This document shows, piece after piece, positions 5,375 to 11,526 of a stretch of 11,526 nucleotides of DNA. The notes under the pieces are model-generated. The model saw nothing but the letters and a program-made list of their open reading frames with translations, made no database searches and was not told the DNA's origin. Location: contig JAEXCA010000090.1 of the NCBI GenBank assembly GCA_023393755.1, positions 1-11,526 on the forward strand. Reading direction: 5' to 3'. The DNA comes from Actinomycetes bacterium (GTDB taxonomy: Bacteria > Actinomycetota > Actinomycetes > Propionibacteriales > Propionibacteriaceae). Each line of letters begins with the position of its first letter. Within the stretch, counting starts at the first letter, position 1. Position numbers and translations under genes: made by a program.

Positions 5375-6364
5375 TCAGGGGGCGACGGCCTGGCACAGCC
5401 ACGTCGCCAGCCACGGCGGGCTGGGCACCGCCCCGGCGTCGACGTGGGCGAGGAGCCGTTCCCACGACAGAGCACGGTGCACCGCGCCGAGCCGATCGGC
5501 GGCGTCCAGGGCTTCGGGCCAGCATCGCTGGGGGACTTCTGGCCAGCAGCGCAGGTACGCCTCCGCCAGACGGCCGGTCTCGGACGCCGTGGGGCGTGGC
5601 CCGGCAAGGCTGGCGCCGACAGCCTGGCGCAATGGAAGGTGCAGCACGCCGAATGGGTGCGACCAGAACGCATCACCCAGGTCGAACAACCGGTAGGGGC
5701 CGCCCGGCGAGGTGGGAGAGACCGCGTTGCCCAGGCTGGCGTCATTGGGCTGGAGCGTGTCGGGGATCCCGAGTCCCTCGAGCACGGTCATCGCCGCATC
5801 AAGACGGGGCAGGCTGGCGCGGGCGTCAGCCGCAGCATCCGCGTCCAAGTGTTGGGGATCGCCCTCGTCCAGGGCTGCGAGGTGGTCCAGGCGCAGGGCG
5901 ACCTCGTCGGCCACCGATCCCAGGGGCAAGCCCGGGACCATCGACAAGGTCTCCCGATGGGGGACAAGGTTCCTTTGGAGGTTCGCCACCTGCTCCAGCA
6001 GCCGCGTCCAGGTGGCCGGCAAGTCCGGCCCAACTTCCTCCCCCAGCGTGGGGCCGCCGTCGGGCAGCAGCCACCAGCCGCGCTCGGCATCCACGGCCAA
6101 CGGTTCCACGACCGACCGGGACGTCACCGTGGCCAGCGCGCCGAGGAGTTCGCCCTCGAAGGCCTGGCCGGGATTGCCGACCTTCGCCCACACGTACCCT
6201 CCCCCATCCACAGGCACCCGGAACACCGCCGACCAGAACCGCACCCGGACCGGCAGCAGGACGCCGAGCCGACGGACGCCCAAGGTTTGGAGGTGCGCGT
6301 CGACCCAGGCCGTCAGCTCGGCGCGAAACGCGTCACTGTTCCAAGTCGCCACCAAGTCCGCCAT
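5375..6364 (-). CDS. Aminoglycoside phosphotransferase (APH)-like family protein
   Basis: This 329-residue protein has a two-lobed kinase-like plan. The N-lobe contains YVWAKVGNPGQAFEGELLGAL, with Lys61 as the likely ATP lysine and Glu72 as its partner, followed by the hinge-like GWWLLPDGG (97-104). The catalytic loop is LQPNDASLGNA with Asp208 and Asn213, and the metal-binding motif is RLFDLGDAFW with Asp228/Asp231. This is the APH/choline kinase superfamily, which phosphorylates small hydroxylated molecules. The usual HGD of the catalytic loop reads PND here, so drug resistance should not be assumed. The chosen ATG (6364) begins MADLV; an in-frame GTG at 6385 would add seven residues. The gene is divergent from the DHFR-like gene at 6487. 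Confidence 0.7.
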   Translation of the reverse strand: MADLVATWNSDAFRAELTAWVDAHLQTLGVRRLGVLLPVRVRFWSAVFRVPVDGGGYVWAKVGNPGQAFEGELLGALATVTSRSVVEPLAVDAERGWWLLPDGGPTLGEEVGPDLPATWTRLLEQVANLQRNLVPHRETLSMVPGLPLGSVADEVALRLDHLAALDEGDPQHLDADAAADARASLPRLDAAMTVLEGLGIPDTLQPNDASLGNAVSPTSPGGPYRLFDLGDAFWSHPFGVLHLPLRQAVGASLAGPRPTASETGRLAEAYLRCWPEVPQRCWPEALDAADRLGAVHRALSWERLLAHVDAGAVPSPPWLATWLCQAVAP

Positions 6365-6442
6365 GCCAGAACCGTACCCAGTCACCAGTTCCGCTCAAGG
6401 GCCCGCGCCAGGCGAGCCCCACTCGAATGAAGGAGAACGACG

Positions 6443-6490
6443 ATGCGTTGCAAGAACCCCCGATCGGGAGTGCGGGAGGCCTCAGCGTGA
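6443..6490 (+). CDS. Possible 15-codon leader peptide ahead of the DHFR-like gene
   Basis: ATG at 6443 is preceded by AAGGAG at 6430-6435 with good spacing and encodes MRCKNPRSGVREASA. Its TGA overlaps the GTG start of the next gene as GTGA. It has the best ribosome binding site in the divergent intergenic region. It may serve translational coupling rather than make a functional peptide. Alternatively the same AAGGAG could be incidental, and the DHFR-like gene could begin at the in-frame ATG at 6427. Confidence 0.3.
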   Translation: MRCKNPRSGVREASA

Positions 6491-7077
6491 CAGGCAAGAT
6501 CATCGCCAGTGCGTGGGTCACCCTGGACGGAAAGGTCGCCGGACCCGACGACAGCATGGACTGGCTGCGGCCGGACCTGGACCTCATGGATTACGAGACC
6601 CGGCTGGTCCAGGGAGCCGGGACACTGCTGCTGGGCCGAATCACCCACGCCGACTTCGCCTCCTACTGGCCGGCCGTGGCCCGCGGCGACATCGACGCCG
6701 ACGAAGGGTCCGGCAGGTACGCGCGGCGCTTGGACGAGCTCGACAAGGTGGTCGCGTCCCGCACTGGGTACGTGGCGGACTGGCCGGGCACCCGACGCCT
6801 CCAGGAGGTGACGGTCGATGCAGTGCACAGGATCCGGGCGGCCTCGACCGGGAATGTCGTCGTGTACGGCAGCCTCAGCGTGCTCGCCGGCCTCGACCTC
6901 CTCGGGCTCCTCGACGAAGTCCACCTGGTGGGGCACCCTGTGTTCCTGGGCCAGGGCAGGCCGCTGTTCAGCGATGGGTGCCGTGCCGGGCTGGAGCTGA
7001 CCGACCAGCGTCGCTTCTCCTCAGGTGCGGTGCTGTCGATCTACCGATGCAGCTATGAGCCCGCCAGCACGTCGTAG
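6487..7077 (+). CDS. Dihydrofolate reductase family (RibD C-terminal domain-like) protein
   Basis: This 196-residue protein has the DHFR-like Rossmann-type fold seen in RibD C-terminal domains: KIIASAWVTLDGKVAGPD (4-21), GTLLLGRITHADFASYWP (45-62), the nucleotide-binding-loop region NVVVYGSLSVLAGL (123-136) and LLDEVHLVGHPVFLGQGRPLF (141-161). Such stand-alone proteins are presumed NAD(P)H-dependent reductases with unknown substrates. The GTG at 6487 is favoured because GGGAGG lies at 6474-6479 and the homologous N-terminus starts right there. An ATG at 6427 would add 20 unrelated residues. The 3' end overlaps the convergent second DHFR-like gene by 25 bases. Its upstream neighbour, the APH-like gene, is divergent. 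Confidence 0.85.
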   Translation: MTGKIIASAWVTLDGKVAGPDDSMDWLRPDLDLMDYETRLVQGAGTLLLGRITHADFASYWPAVARGDIDADEGSGRYARRLDELDKVVASRTGYVADWPGTRRLQEVTVDAVHRIRAASTGNVVVYGSLSVLAGLDLLGLLDEVHLVGHPVFLGQGRPLFSDGCRAGLELTDQRRFSSGAVLSIYRCSYEPASTS

Positions 7078-7643
7078 GTCAGGGCGACCGTCCCGAGGCT
7101 GGTGGTACCCGCCGAGGCCAACCGTAGCTCGCGGGGGGCATCCAGTCCGCGGAAGAGCCGCTTGCCGGTTCCCAGGAGGAGGGGATGCACGAACAGTCGG
7201 AACTGGTCGACCAGGTCGAGCGCCATCAACTGCTGGACCAGCTCACCGCTGCCGAGCACCACGAGGTCGCCCTCACCGGAGGCCTTCAGCTCGGACACCG
7301 CGGCGCCCAGATCTTCGCCCAGCCGTTGGGTGCCCGACCACGCGAACTCGGTGAGCGTCCGGGTGGCCACGTGCTTGGGTGTGGTGTTGAGTTGGTGCGC
7401 CATCGGGTTGCTGTCGGGCTGGAAGGGCCAGTAGGCGGCCATCTTGTCGTAGGTGCGGCGTCCGAACAGGAACGCATCGGTCACCCGCGTGTGGTCGGCG
7501 GCGACGGCTTCGTGGATCGCCGGGGCGTAGGGGGCACCCCAGCCGCCGTGGGTGAAGCCGCCGTCGGTGTCCTCCTCGGGCGAGCCGAGTCCCTGCATGA
7601 CGCCGTCGACGGTCAGGAACTCGATGACAACCAGTTTTCGCAT
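7053..7643 (-). CDS. Second dihydrofolate reductase family (RibD_C-like) protein
   Basis: Also 196 residues and of the same fold, this one is clearly diverged from its neighbour. Landmarks are RKLVVIEFLTVDGVMQG (2-18), DAFLFGRRTYDKMAAYWP (56-73), the strand and helix GDLVVLGSGELVQQLMAL (125-142) and FRLFVHPLLLGTGKRLF (148-164). It belongs to the YwjB/YyaP-like group of presumed reductases. The ATG at 7643 follows GGCAGGT; an ATG nine bases earlier (7652) would add MAG. It is divergent from the AraC-type regulator, with about 70 bases between their starts. This is the usual arrangement for a regulator and its target, though no effector is known. Confidence 0.85.
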   Translation of the reverse strand: MRKLVVIEFLTVDGVMQGLGSPEEDTDGGFTHGGWGAPYAPAIHEAVAADHTRVTDAFLFGRRTYDKMAAYWPFQPDSNPMAHQLNTTPKHVATRTLTEFAWSGTQRLGEDLGAAVSELKASGEGDLVVLGSGELVQQLMALDLVDQFRLFVHPLLLGTGKRLFRGLDAPRELRLASAGTTSLGTVALTYDVLAGS

Positions 7644-7647
7644 ACCT

Positions 7648-7678
7648 GCCATGCTGGGGGGCAGCCGGCGTGCATGGC
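7648..7678. promoter_or_regulatory. Inverted repeat in the DHFR-like / AraC divergent gap
   Basis: GCCATGC (7648-7654) and GCATGGC (7672-7678) are perfect 7-base arms spaced by 17 bases, so the arms are 24 bases apart. They overlap the start region of the minus-strand gene. This could be an operator for the AraC-type protein, but direct repeats are more usual for that family. Confidence 0.2.
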
Positions 7679-7713
7679 TTGAACGAATTTGACCCATCAG
7701 AAAGGGGTGCGAC

Positions 7714-8565
7714 ATGGACTCCCACGAGATCGTGCTGGTGCGGCACGCTCCCCCACCCGGCCTGATCGGTGTGGTGGCCGGCATGGTCGGGATGTGCGAG
7801 CGGGCTCCCGGCGTCGTGCGTCGTCGCCAGCCGGCTGGCAGCCTGATCCCTCTGGTCATCTCGTTCGGCGATCCGTTGACGGTCGAGTCCCTGTCGGACG
7901 CCGTGGGTGCGGGCACGTCCTACCGCTCGTTCGTGGCCGGGTTCTCCCCCGGACACGCGACCACCAGCTTCGCCGGCGGCCAGGAGTGCGTCCAGGTCTA
8001 CCTCCACCCGACCGGGGTGGGCCGACTGCTCGGCGCGACCGCACACGAGGTGGCCCGCCGGGTGATTGCTGCCGACCAGGTCCTGCCCCGGGTGGCCGTC
8101 CTGGCCGAGCGCTTGGCGTCCACCCCGGCCTGGGACGAGCGTCTCTGCCTGGTGGAGGCGGAACTCCTGCGTCAACTCGAGGGCACGGAAAACCGGGTGC
8201 CGCGATGGGTGGAGTGGATGTGGCAGCGGATCGTCGCGACAGGGGGGCAGGTTCGGATCGGCTCCCTGGTGGAGGAGACGGGGTGGAGCCACCGCCACGT
8301 GACGAGGACGTTCACCGAGCACGTGGGGCTCCCCCCCAAGCAGGCCGCCGACGTGGTCCGGTTCGAGCGTGCCCTCGCCGACCTGGGCGAGCTACCACCA
8401 GCGGAGGTGGCCGCCCGGCACGGTTATGCCGACCAGAGCCACTTCACCCGCGCGGTCGCCCGCCACGCCGGCGAGACGCCGTCCCGCCTGGCTGCGGCCA
8501 GGCGTCCCACCGCGCTGACCGCCCTGGGGCTGACCCCGCCGCAGGCAGGCCACGGCCTTGGCTGA
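7714..8565 (+). CDS. AraC-family transcriptional regulator
   Basis: This 283-residue regulator has two parts. Residues 1-150 resemble the N-terminal sensor region of DUF6597-type AraC proteins (RHAPPPGLIGVVAGMVGM, then PAGSLIPLVISFGDPL and FVAGFSPGHATTSFAGG). Residues 181-265 carry the two AraC helix-turn-helices: IGSLVEETGWSHRHVTRTFTEHVG and PPAEVAARHGYADQSHFTRAVARH, followed by GETPSRL. The ATG has an AAAGGGG ribosome binding site. Many relatives of this type control a neighbouring small enzyme, and the divergent DHFR-like gene is the natural candidate target. The C-terminal tail after residue 265 is Ala/Pro-rich. The gene converges with the Imm5-Arr gene with an 18-base gap and no evident terminator. 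Confidence 0.9.
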   Translation: MDSHEIVLVRHAPPPGLIGVVAGMVGMCERAPGVVRRRQPAGSLIPLVISFGDPLTVESLSDAVGAGTSYRSFVAGFSPGHATTSFAGGQECVQVYLHPTGVGRLLGATAHEVARRVIAADQVLPRVAVLAERLASTPAWDERLCLVEAELLRQLEGTENRVPRWVEWMWQRIVATGGQVRIGSLVEETGWSHRHVTRTFTEHVGLPPKQAADVVRFERALADLGELPPAEVAARHGYADQSHFTRAVARHAGETPSRLAAARRPTALTALGLTPPQAGHGLG

Positions 8566-8583
8566 ATTGCGTGGTCGAACCGG

Positions 8584-9540
8584 TCAGTCGATCGCCTCGA
8601 TGCCGAGCTCGGCGAGTTGCCCCACATGGTCGCGGAGGGTGCGGACGAGATCAGGCGACGGCGGCGTCCAGTCGACGACTTCCTCGACGACGCGGAGGGG
8701 TCCGGAGGTGCGGTAGGAGCGGGTGGGGTTACCGGGGAACCGCATGTCGGTGACGTTCGGGTCGTCCTCGATCGTCCCCTCGGGCTCGACGCGGTACACC
8801 CGCGGCGGACCGTCGCCGCGTGCCAGTTCGGCGGCCAGGGGCGCACCCTCACGGCTTGCGGTCAGGTAGATGTGCCGGGCCAACTTGCCCGACCCATAGT
8901 TGGACCGCCAACCGGGCGTGAGCAGGTCGCCCGGACGGAGATCAGCCCTGGTCCCGTGGTAGAAGGGGCCCGGGTCGTCGACCGGGCGTGGCGGCGGGGG
9001 CGGGTCGCGCAGCAGGCTGTCGAGCTGGGCCAGGAGCGCTGCCACCCGGGTCCGTCCTTGGGGTGCGCGCGGGTAGCGGCTCAGGACGTCCCGCACTGTC
9101 GCGGTAGCGCGCTTGGCGGCAGCATCGAGCATGTAGTGCGCCACGACGGGGTCGTCGCCGCGGGCCAACTCGCCCGCCCGTGCGGCGTGCGCGGCTGCCC
9201 CGAGGATGTGGCGCAGCTGGGCGGCCCTGGCCGGGGGGTGGAGGTAGGCGGCCGCGCAGGCGTCCCCGGCGGCGAGGGCGGCGTGCCGGGCGGCTTCTGA
9301 CGTAGCGTCCCGGCCGGCTCGCTGGGCGTCCGTGGCGGCCGTGCGCTGCAGGCGCGACCGTCGCCCGCCCTCGGCGAACGCGCGGGCGGCGTCCAGCGCG
9401 ATGGCTGGGCGCGGATCCTGAGGGCAGGCCTGGTTGAACAGGTGCAGGACCGGCTCGGCGCACGCCCGGGCGTACGCGGTCACTGCGCGCAGCTCGTCCA
9501 TGGTCAGTTCCATGTTGGCGGGGGACGTTGGGATGGTCAC
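8584..9540 (-). CDS. arr: Imm5-like domain fused to rifamycin ADP-ribosyltransferase (Arr)
   Basis: This 318-residue protein joins two modules through a Pro-rich linker (PPPPPRP, about 180-186). Residues 191-292 are Arr: GPFYHGTRADLRPGDLL, HIYLTAS, and EDDPNVTDMRFPGNPTRSYR. The catalytic positions known from mycobacterial Arr (His19, Tyr49, Asp84) fall on His195, Tyr225 and Asp260 with identical spacing. Arr inactivates rifamycins by ADP-ribosylation using NAD. Residues 15-160 are an all-alpha region (MDELRAVTAYARACAEPVLHL, ALDAARAFAEGGR, AAYLHPPARAAQLRHILGAA) resembling the Imm5 putative-immunity family. Arr alone is about 140 residues, so this is more than twice the usual size. The GTG at 9540 is chosen for its AAGGGA ribosome binding site. 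ATGs at 9513 and 9501 are alternatives that change only the extreme N-terminus. Confidence 0.85.
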   Translation of the reverse strand: MTIPTSPANMELTMDELRAVTAYARACAEPVLHLFNQACPQDPRPAIALDAARAFAEGGRRSRLQRTAATDAQRAGRDATSEAARHAALAAGDACAAAYLHPPARAAQLRHILGAAAHAARAGELARGDDPVVAHYMLDAAAKRATATVRDVLSRYPRAPQGRTRVAALLAQLDSLLRDPPPPPRPVDDPGPFYHGTRADLRPGDLLTPGWRSNYGSGKLARHIYLTASREGAPLAAELARGDGPPRVYRVEPEGTIEDDPNVTDMRFPGNPTRSYRTSGPLRVVEEVVDWTPPSPDLVRTLRDHVGQLAELGIEAID

Positions 9541-9616
9541 GGGGGTTCCCTTCACTTCTCGACACCTCCCGGAGGAGCCACGCCGATAGCTGGGCACGCT
9601 CGGTCGGGGCGTGCTG

Positions 9617-10333
9617 TCAGCTGGCGCTGGGGGCAAGGACGCCCAGGATGGTGCTCGGCACCAGGGTCCGTGCCTGCTCGAAGGTGAGTTCGTTGCGGTA
9701 GGCCGCTTCGACGCCGGCGTGGACGAGCGCCTGGATCGCGGAGAGCTGCCACTCGGCGGGCATGTCGGCCCGGAAGACGCCCGCCCCTCGACCGCGTTCG
9801 AGCAGCGTGCGGACGCGGAGCGCCGGCGCCTCGTGCAGGACCTTGATGCGATCTGCCGGCAGGGTCCGTTCGGCAGCCACCACCAACGCGCCGAACCGGT
9901 GCGTGAGGTCCCAGGTGGCCGCGATCAGGCGGGCCATGGCCTCGATCGGGTGGCCGGACAGGTCGAGGTCGGCCAGGTCGGACTCGGTCTGGCCGATGGC
10001 TCGGTCGACCACCGCGTCCACGAGGGCTGCACGCGTGTCGTAGTGCCCGTACAAGGTGACGCGCCCCACCCCGGCCTCGGTGGCGATGTCCTTCAGGCTC
10101 ACGTCGGGGTCGCGGGCCAGGCAGCGGGTCGCGGCGTCCAGGATCGCTGCCGCATTGCGCCGGGCATCGGCCCGACGCCTGGTCTCTTGCACGTCCGGCT
10201 CGGCGGCCATGCCCTCCTCCTCCGGCACCTCGACAACGTGGACGTCAGCGTACTGCTCCCCCCTCCCGGCGCCGGCCGAGGACGCCGTGGCGCTCGTGCG
10301 CCTCGCCGTCGATGAAGGCCTCGACTCATGCAT
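9617..10333 (-). CDS. TetR/AcrR-family transcriptional repressor
   Basis: From the ATG at 10333 the protein has 238 residues. The TetR helix-turn-helix is VSLKDIATEAGVGRVTLYGHYDTRAAL (78-104), preceded by the family's first helix (RRRADARRNAAAILDAATRCLA, 52-73). The rest is the all-alpha ligand-binding and dimer domain. The N-terminal 41 residues are low-complexity Ser/Ala/Arg-rich sequence, and a second ATG at 10210 with GGAGGAGG would give the canonical length of 197. I prefer 10333 because AAGGAG lies five bases upstream (10339-10344), the added codons have coding-like G/C third positions, and a TACAAT -10 box sits at the right distance. It is divergent from the DHA2-type exporter, the classic layout for a repressor controlling its pump. 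Confidence 0.85.
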   Translation of the reverse strand: MHESRPSSTARRTSATASSAGAGRGEQYADVHVVEVPEEEGMAAEPDVQETRRRADARRNAAAILDAATRCLARDPDVSLKDIATEAGVGRVTLYGHYDTRAALVDAVVDRAIGQTESDLADLDLSGHPIEAMARLIAATWDLTHRFGALVVAAERTLPADRIKVLHEAPALRVRTLLERGRGAGVFRADMPAEWQLSAIQALVHAGVEAAYRNELTFEQARTLVPSTILGVLAPSAS

Positions 10334-10355
10334 CTGCACTCCTTCCAAGAAGTTG

Positions 10356-10367
10356 GACACCATTGTA
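10356..10367. promoter_or_regulatory. Operator-like site over the TetR gene's -10 box
   Basis: GACA-CCAT-TGTA at 10356-10367 is an imperfect copy of the GACA-N4-TGTC pattern at 10415-10426. It overlaps the only good -10 candidate of the minus strand, TACAAT (10367 to 10362). No clear -35 accompanies that -10. Binding of the repressor here would give autoregulation. Confidence 0.35.
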
Positions 10368-10377
10368 CAGACTTATC

Positions 10378-10406
10378 TTGAACACATGAGTACGGGTTGT
10401 TACCTT
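10378..10406 (+). promoter_or_regulatory. Sigma70-type promoter for the MFS exporter
   Basis: TTGAAC (10378-10383) and TACCTT (10401-10406) are separated by 17 bases. Transcription would start near 10413, about 36 bases before the ATG. The 10-base string TATCTTGAAC at 10374-10383 also occurs at 4104-4113 before the DedA-like gene, where it holds the same -35 position. Confidence 0.5.
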
Positions 10407-10413
10407 GTAAATC

Positions 10414-10427
10414 AGACACAAATGTCT
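10414..10427. promoter_or_regulatory. Palindromic operator candidate AGACA-CAAA-TGTCT
   Basis: Perfect 5-base arms and a 4-base spacer sit at the predicted transcription start of the exporter, upstream of its GAGGAG. This is a typical place for a TetR-family operator. A related, weaker copy lies 59 bases away over the repressor's own promoter. Confidence 0.45.
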
Positions 10428-10448
10428 AACTTATTGAGGAGTGCTCCC

Positions 10449-11526
10449 ATGTCCCAAGCAGAACCGGCGACGGAGGGTCGCCCCACCCACCAGCCCTACC
10501 CCCGACGATGGGCCGCGCTCGCCCTGGTGGGCGTGGCTCAGTTCATGCTCATCCTCGACATCACCGTGGTCGCGATCGCGATGCCGCAGCTCGGCGCCGA
10601 CCTAGGAATGAGCCGCGATGCCCTGACCTGGGTGATGAGCGCCTACACGCTCACCTTTGGTGGCCTCATGCTGACCGGTGGACGCCTCGCGGACGTCGTC
10701 GGGCCCCGCCGGATCGTGCTGATCGGCCTGGCCATCTTCACCGTCGCGTCACTGGCGGCCGGCCTAGCCGACAACGCCGCGCTCGTCCTCGCCGCCCGCG
10801 TGGCCCAAGGCGTGGGCGCGGCCATCATGTCCCCCGCAGCCCTGTCGACCGTCGTGCGCCTGTTCGCCGGCGAGGAACTCAACCGGGCGCTGGGGATCTG
10901 GTCGGCCCTGGGCGGCGTCGGCGCGGCGGTCGGCGTCCTCGTCGGGGGCGTGCTCACCGCAGGCCCCGGCTGGCCCTGGGTGTTCCTGGTCAACGTCCCG
11001 ATCGGGGCGGCCATCTTGATCGTGCTGCCCGCAGTCCTGCCCGCCCTGCCGCCGCTCACTGCCGGGGCACGCCTCGACCTGGTCGGCGCGCTGCTGGGCA
11101 CGCTGGCATTTGGATCGGTCATCTTCGCCTGCATCGACGCCGGCAACACCGGCATCGCCTCGCCCCGCCCCCTCGCCGCCCTGGCTGTCGGCCTGGTGCT
11201 GTTCCTCGCGCTGGGCGCGTGGCTGCGTCGGCGCCCCCAGCCCCTGGTCGACCCCGCCCTGGTCGCGCGGCGCCCAATGCTGGGCGGATCCATCGTGCTC
11301 TTCGTCGGGACCGGCCTCATGGTCGCGGTCTTCTTCCTCGGCACCTTCTACCTGCAGGCCGCCGCCGGGCACGACGCCCTCACCACCGGGCTGCTCTTCC
11401 TCCCTGTCGCGGTCGCCACCTTGGGCGGCGCCCAGACGGCCGGCCGCGCCATAGGCCTACTGGGCGTACGCACAGTCGCCGTAATCGGCCTACTCCTGGC
11501 CGGCGCAGGACTCGCCGTCGCCGCAC
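10449..11526 (+). CDS. DHA2-type MFS drug exporter, 3' end outside the window
   Basis: The first 359 residues of a major facilitator superfamily antiporter are visible, reading open to the window end. Helix 1 holds LILDITVVAIAMPQL (34-48), the DHA2 motif D with its membrane aspartate (Asp37). Motif A is GGRLADVVGPRRI (77-89), with ARVAQGVGAAIMSPA (116-130) as motif B and LGGVGAAVGVLVGGVLT (154-170) as the antiporter motif C. WVFLVNVPIGA (177-187) is typical of the 14-helix DHA2 group. Such pumps expel drugs or toxic metabolites in exchange for protons. GAGGAG lies seven bases before the ATG. The divergent TetR gene is its likely repressor, acting at the palindrome at 10414-10427. Confidence 0.9.
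   Translation, partial: MSQAEPATEGRPTHQPYPRRWAALALVGVAQFMLILDITVVAIAMPQLGADLGMSRDALTWVMSAYTLTFGGLMLTGGRLADVVGPRRIVLIGLAIFTVASLAAGLADNAALVLAARVAQGVGAAIMSPAALSTVVRLFAGEELNRALGIWSALGGVGAAVGVLVGGVLTAGPGWPWVFLVNVPIGAAILIVLPAVLPALPPLTAGARLDLVGALLGTLAFGSVIFACIDAGNTGIASPRPLAALAVGLVLFLALGAWLRRRPQPLVDPALVARRPMLGGSIVLFVGTGLMVAVFFLGTFYLQAAAGHDALTTGLLFLPVAVATLGGAQTAGRAIGLLGVRTVAVIGLLLAGAGLAVAA

Noticed and set aside
5063..7077. Long plus-strand open frames across the APH-like gene (5063-6430, and 5596 up to the DHFR-like start)
   Set aside because: They are antisense to a well-supported kinase-like gene, Arg/Pro/Gly-rich and without family features. Long shadow frames are expected at this GC content. Only the part from 6487 is a real protein.
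7679..7707. TTGAAC at 7679-7684 as a third copy of the promoter block, for the AraC-type gene
   Set aside because: At 17 bases downstream lies the ribosome binding site AAGGGG rather than a -10 box, and the flanking TATC is absent.
8617..10315. Plus-strand frames opposite the Imm5-Arr and TetR genes
   Set aside because: Gly/Val/Arg-rich shadows of strongly supported minus-strand genes.

Overview
The window looks like accessory DNA from a high-GC Gram-positive bacterium, most likely an actinobacterium. The signs are strong G/C bias at third codon positions, GTG starts, GGAG-type ribosome binding sites, and families common in that phylum (DHFR-like RibD_C proteins, Arr, DHA2 exporters). No rRNA, tRNA or CRISPR was seen. 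GC content and homology were judged by eye, not computed.

Left edge (1-996): the end of an IS21-family insertion sequence (last residues of the IstB helper ATPase plus the terminal repeats, ending near 121) is followed by decayed DNA. A glyoxalase-type (VOC) gene there is broken by about three frameshifts, and then come about 450 bases without a convincing gene.

Region 997-3557: four same-strand genes overlap head to tail and read like one operon: a RidA-family protein, a YdeI/OmdA-like protein, an in-frame chimera of a LacI-type DNA-binding head and a SAM methyltransferase, and an alpha/beta hydrolase. A convergent HxlR-type regulator with an abnormal N-terminus follows (3626-4099).

Region 4100-5372: a promoter with an overlapping palindrome drives a DedA-like membrane protein and a translationally coupled 140-residue membrane protein. 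A convergent APH-like phosphotransferase gene (5375-6364) starts back-to-back with a DHFR-like RibD_C gene. That gene overlaps tail to tail with a second DHFR-like gene of the same length (196 residues). The second one is divergent from an AraC-family regulator.

Region 8584-11526: a minus-strand gene fuses an Imm5-like helical domain to a complete rifamycin ADP-ribosyltransferase (Arr) domain. Beyond it lies a divergent TetR regulator / DHA2-type MFS exporter pair with promoter and operator-like sequences between them; the exporter runs off the window.

Taken together, the window has the character of a small-molecule resistance and detoxification region: Arr, an APH-like kinase, an exporter, two reductase-like proteins, a hydrolase, a methyltransferase and four regulators, next to an insertion sequence. 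The most unusual items are the two domain fusions (LacI head with methyltransferase, Imm5-like with Arr) and the near-identical promoter/operator block found in front of both the DedA-like gene and the exporter.
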